A DNA stretch of 64,000 nt from Tricholomella constricta (Eukaryota > Basidiomycota > Agaricomycetes > Agaricales > Lyophyllaceae), in NCBI GenBank assembly GCA_013368375.1, contig JAACJP010000002.1:682001-746000 (forward strand), read 5' to 3'. Below are positions 61,103-64,000 of the stretch, piece by piece; positions within the stretch are counted from its first letter, which is position 1, and each line of letters opens with the position of its first letter. The notes under the pieces are model-generated. The model worked only from the letters and a program-made list of their open reading frames with translations, had not been told where the DNA came from and made no database searches. Position numbers and translations under genes: made by a program.

Positions 61103-62682
61103 ATGACTCTCTTGTCTGCCAGTGCCAGTGCTCCAGTTCGGACAGTGAAGACAGTGAGCTCGACAGTAAGAACAGCCTCAACGTTCTCTTCGCCATCCTC
61201 GTTTCGACGACCACAGTACTCTCGCCCGGCGCCACAACCTCCGTCGCTCGAAGTATCAGGGCTGCTGTCCAAATATGCCTCCATCACCCCTCCCCGACCC
61301 CTAAACCTTTCCACCTTGCTATCCTTTGGCCGCCCCCTCACGCCTGAATCAGTGCTGGCGTCGGTCAATTATGCACTCGCAGAGATCCCTCGCAGGCTCG
61401 CAACGCGCGTTCGGTCACTCGAGGCACTCCCGTTCATAGTCGGCACCAATCCCTACGTGGCAAACACGCTCAATGGGTACAGAGAGAGCTTTCGCTGGGT
61501 CGCCACTCATCCGCCCGTCACCAACCTCGCGGACAACGCAAGATTTGCAGAACAACTGGCGGACCTTGTCCAGAGCCACGCAAATGATATCCCGACCATG
61601 GCCAAGGGGTAAGTCGTCTTGGATGCACTCGTTCTTTGCGTGCTGACTGGGCGGGGTCATGGTCACAAGATTCCAGGAATGCTCGCGGTACATGTCCCCA
61701 GCGCAGATCAGCACCTTCTTGGATAGGGCCATTACGAATCGGATCTCGGTGCGGCTCATTGCAGAGCAGCATATCGCGCTGTCGCAGGCATTGGAGAACC
61801 CCGATGCCGATACATCTTATGTTGGCGTGGTCGACATGAAGTGCTCGCCCAAGGCCATGGTAAACATGTGTGGCTCGTATGTGTCGGAACTGTGTGAGGC
61901 GACATTGGGAGCGACCCCGCCCGTCATTATCGACGGACACCCGGATGCCACTTTTGCGTATGTTGCTTATCGCGTTATCTTTCGACTATGCTAATTGGGG
62001 CACCGACAAAAGCTATGTTCCAGTTCATATAGAATACATGTTGACCGAAATTTTGAAGAACGCCTTCCGCGCAACGGTAGAACAACATATGAAGTACCAC
62101 TCGAGCTCTCGTTCAATGCCCCCCGTGACGATCACTCTATCGCCTCCGTTCTCCAGACAAGAGGCAGGGCATCCATCGACGTACATGTCGATCCGAGTTC
62201 GGGACCAGGGTGGTGGGGTGTCCCAGGCGAATATGGCACGGATATTCTCGTATGCTTTCACTACAGCTGGAAGAGGCGCGGAAGAGGGCTTTGACGACGG
62301 TGGCGGCGGTGGTCCTTACGCTGCCCAGCATGTGGGCGGGAGTGCAGCGATTGGGAGCGGGGGATCGGGGGAGGCAAACTTATTTGGCGAAATCACTGGG
62401 AAGGGCCTCCAGACCGGACTTGGGACGATTGCAGGGCTTGGGTATGGATTGCCCATGAGCCAACTCTATGCTAAGTGTGTTTGTTTGAACACACTAGAGC
62501 TGAGCCTTGCTGATACAAGCTTATGCAGGTACTTCGGAGGATCACTCGATTTAATGTCACTTGAGGGATGGGGTAAGAAATTTCGCTTCCGTATCGAGAC
62601 CTCCCTTGATATTCTTGAAACAGGGACTGATGTCTTCCTTAAACTGCGATGCCTAGACGAAGCCGGGGATTTCACCATCTGA
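61103..62682 (+). CDS. Mitochondrial pyruvate dehydrogenase kinase-type protein kinase (PDK/BCKDK family)
   Basis: Five exons: 61103-61608, 61670-61957, 62013-62474, 62529-62572, 62624-62682; 452 residues. The Arg/Ser-rich N-terminus (MTLLSASASAPVRTVKT) suits matrix import. The alpha-helical regulatory domain has RRLATRVRSLEALPFIVGTNPYV and FLDRAITNRISVRLIAEQHIAL. The GHKL kinase domain shows the N-box EYMLTEILKNAFRATVEQH, G1 box DQGGGV and the G2 region GLGYGLPMSQLYAKYFGGSL. Such kinases inactivate pyruvate (or branched-chain ketoacid) dehydrogenase by serine phosphorylation. A glycine-rich insert (GFDDGGGGGPYAAQHVGG and on, around residues 350-385) interrupts the lid region. Fungal paralogues differ in partner; I cannot choose between PDK and Pkp2/BCKDK-like. 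Confidence 0.88.
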
Positions 62683-63008
62683 GTAGGAATGTTCTTAGCT
62701 CTGAACTCTTCTAATCATAAATGTATTTCGTAGTTAATAAGTAAGGGAATCATCATTAGACAACATTAAAGAGGACCAGCATTTTGAGGTGGCTTTTCAG
62801 CGGCACCTCATTCCATTTCCAGGGGATTATATTGTGGAAATTGCAAGGAGTTATGGCAATGTGCAGCGGAAACACGGGAAAGAAGGGTGGACTGAATACA
62901 GCAGACCAAGGGTATGAAGGCCAGCTCAACTTTTAAGTAAGACTTGGTCTAAAAGCGTATGTATGTATGAGTTCCATTGAAAGCAAGGACAGGAAAGAGA
63001 CCAGACAA
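62683..63008. other. Convergent spacer between kinase genes
   Basis: About 325 bases between two stop codons; AT-rich 3' flanks, with no gene or repeat that I can see. Confidence 0.6.
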
Positions 63009-63983
63009 CTACTTGGTTGCGGTTGACTAGAGAAATGCCATATCAGCCCAGAACAATGTAAGAGAAGACGAGCAACGTACAGCAAAGCCGCTCAAGGTTC
63101 TGCTTGAGTAGGAGGATAGACCCTGGGTTTGGGAAGCCCGATAGGACCGTGACGATGAGCCCAGGGTGGAGGACGCATGTGACGAGCTGCTCGGCGTGAT
63201 TGGACCACCTGCCCCCATTGTGGTCCGTGCTGAGCGGGCAGTGAGCGGCGTTGGAGCGCTTATCAGGGACTTTTTAGGAGTCTCGTTTAACTGCTTCGTT
63301 CGACTATTGTTCAAGCTGGACGAAGACGCAGTCGTTTTTGTTGTCGATAGAGGCGGTTTGTGCCGCCGACTAGAGGAGACAAACGGATGGCGCATAGCTG
63401 CCTGGGGTTTGATCCTCCTTTCAGGGTCCCAAATGAGACATTTGGAAATGAAATCCAGAAAATCCTCATCGGTGCAACGCAAAACCTGTTGAAGAGTTTT
63501 GGTGCCAGGTTTGCGTCGACGTCCCTTTGAGTTGACGACCGCGCGTGGGACACCATTGATGTCTAGAGGGGGGGGGCAATCTATTAGACTTGGGACACAG
63601 GCGTGAAGGCAGTTATCTTACCGAAAAACAACTTCTTGCGCGAGCTGCGATTGACATACTCTTTATCCGGAACGCCGAGGACCTCCATGATACAAGACAG
63701 CTGTTCTTGCTCATTTTCGCCAGGGAAAATGGGGAAGCCGGTGTACAGCTCGGCCAGAATACAACCTAGACTCCACATATCGATGGCCATATGATAGTTC
63801 AAACCAAGAATGACTTCTGGCGATCGATAAAATCGACTTTGAATGTAAGTGTAGACTGATTTATGTTAGTCACTGCTAGAAGAAAGCGCATCTCGGTGAC
63901 GTACTTTTCTCGGTTTCAAAGCAGCTGCTTCCGAAGTCTATAACCTTAATCGCGCTTTTGGACGGGTGGCGTAGCAGGACATT
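63009..63983 (-). CDS. DYRK-family protein kinase, DYRK2/Pom1-like (5' part outside window)
   Basis: Four exons on the minus strand are in the window: 63905-63983, 63622-63855, 63081-63562, 63009-63026; the gene continues past 64000. The first visible exon reads [23 protein letters not shown], the catalytic loop end plus DFG segment. Next come [18 protein letters not shown] with the activation-loop YxY that DYRKs autophosphorylate, [39 protein letters not shown], and [16 protein letters not shown] with the C-lobe end. A Ser/Thr-rich tail of about 90 residues follows. DYRK2-class kinases such as Pom1 control cell polarity and size at division. A poly-C stretch (63573-63581 on the minus strand) sits in the acceptor tract of the intron 63563-63621. 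Confidence 0.9.
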
Positions 63984-64000
63984 CTAAGCAAGGGGTTTTA

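Overview
The window is nuclear DNA from a filamentous basidiomycete, most likely an agaricomycete. It holds about 30 protein genes, almost all split by short introns (mostly 46-70 nt, roughly 215 by my hand count). Intergenic spaces are short, and the products match fungal nuclear-encoded families. I saw no rRNA, tRNA, CRISPR array, transposase or reverse transcriptase. Species cannot be told from the sequence. Exon boundaries were worked out by hand from splice signals, reading phase and family conservation, so individual junctions may shift.

Layout. 1-14445: a truncated UBE2C-type E2, a small unknown gene, an RRM/R3H Pin4-like protein, an EndoG/NUC1 nuclease converging on mitochondrial ribosomal protein mL46, V-ATPase subunit H, TRAPPC13 and an FG nucleoporin. 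14952-21271: YME2, an RRT8/LDS-like membrane protein and a DEK_C/HIRIP3-type chromatin protein. 21492-26090: a secreted GH35 beta-galactosidase with about 29 exons. 26445-33549: VPS25, a RING/coiled-coil protein, a HOOK adaptor and RNA 3'-phosphate cyclase. 33620-41789: CDC50, MCMBP, a 22-exon phosphoglucomutase and a BAHD-like acyltransferase. 42197-53992: an RCO1/PHF12 double-PHD protein, a 1.4-kb gene-poor gap, PRP38, mitochondrial uL15, an aryl-alcohol-oxidase-type GMC oxidoreductase and MOD5. 54068-64000: a two-domain fasciclin protein, V-ATPase subunit A, proteasome ATPase RPT1, a PDK-type kinase and the 3' part of a DYRK kinase.

Most genes are housekeeping: vacuolar acidification, vesicle traffic, mitochondrial translation and genome maintenance, splicing, tRNA modification, chromatin and proteasome. 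Three look like accessory secretome or metabolism genes: GH35, GMC oxidoreductase and the acyltransferase. They do not form a coherent cluster. Several neighbours share compact bidirectional promoters (mL46/VMA13, TRAPPC13/nucleoporin, GH35/VPS25, CDC50/MCMBP, VMA1/RPT1).

I found no clear novel multi-gene system. The most interesting signals are small: a CACGTGA box at exactly the same distance before both V-ATPase genes, paired CGG-T-CCG palindromes upstream of the beta-galactosidase, GC-AG introns, very small exons, a split tandem duplication after PRP38, and a possible dual start in MOD5.
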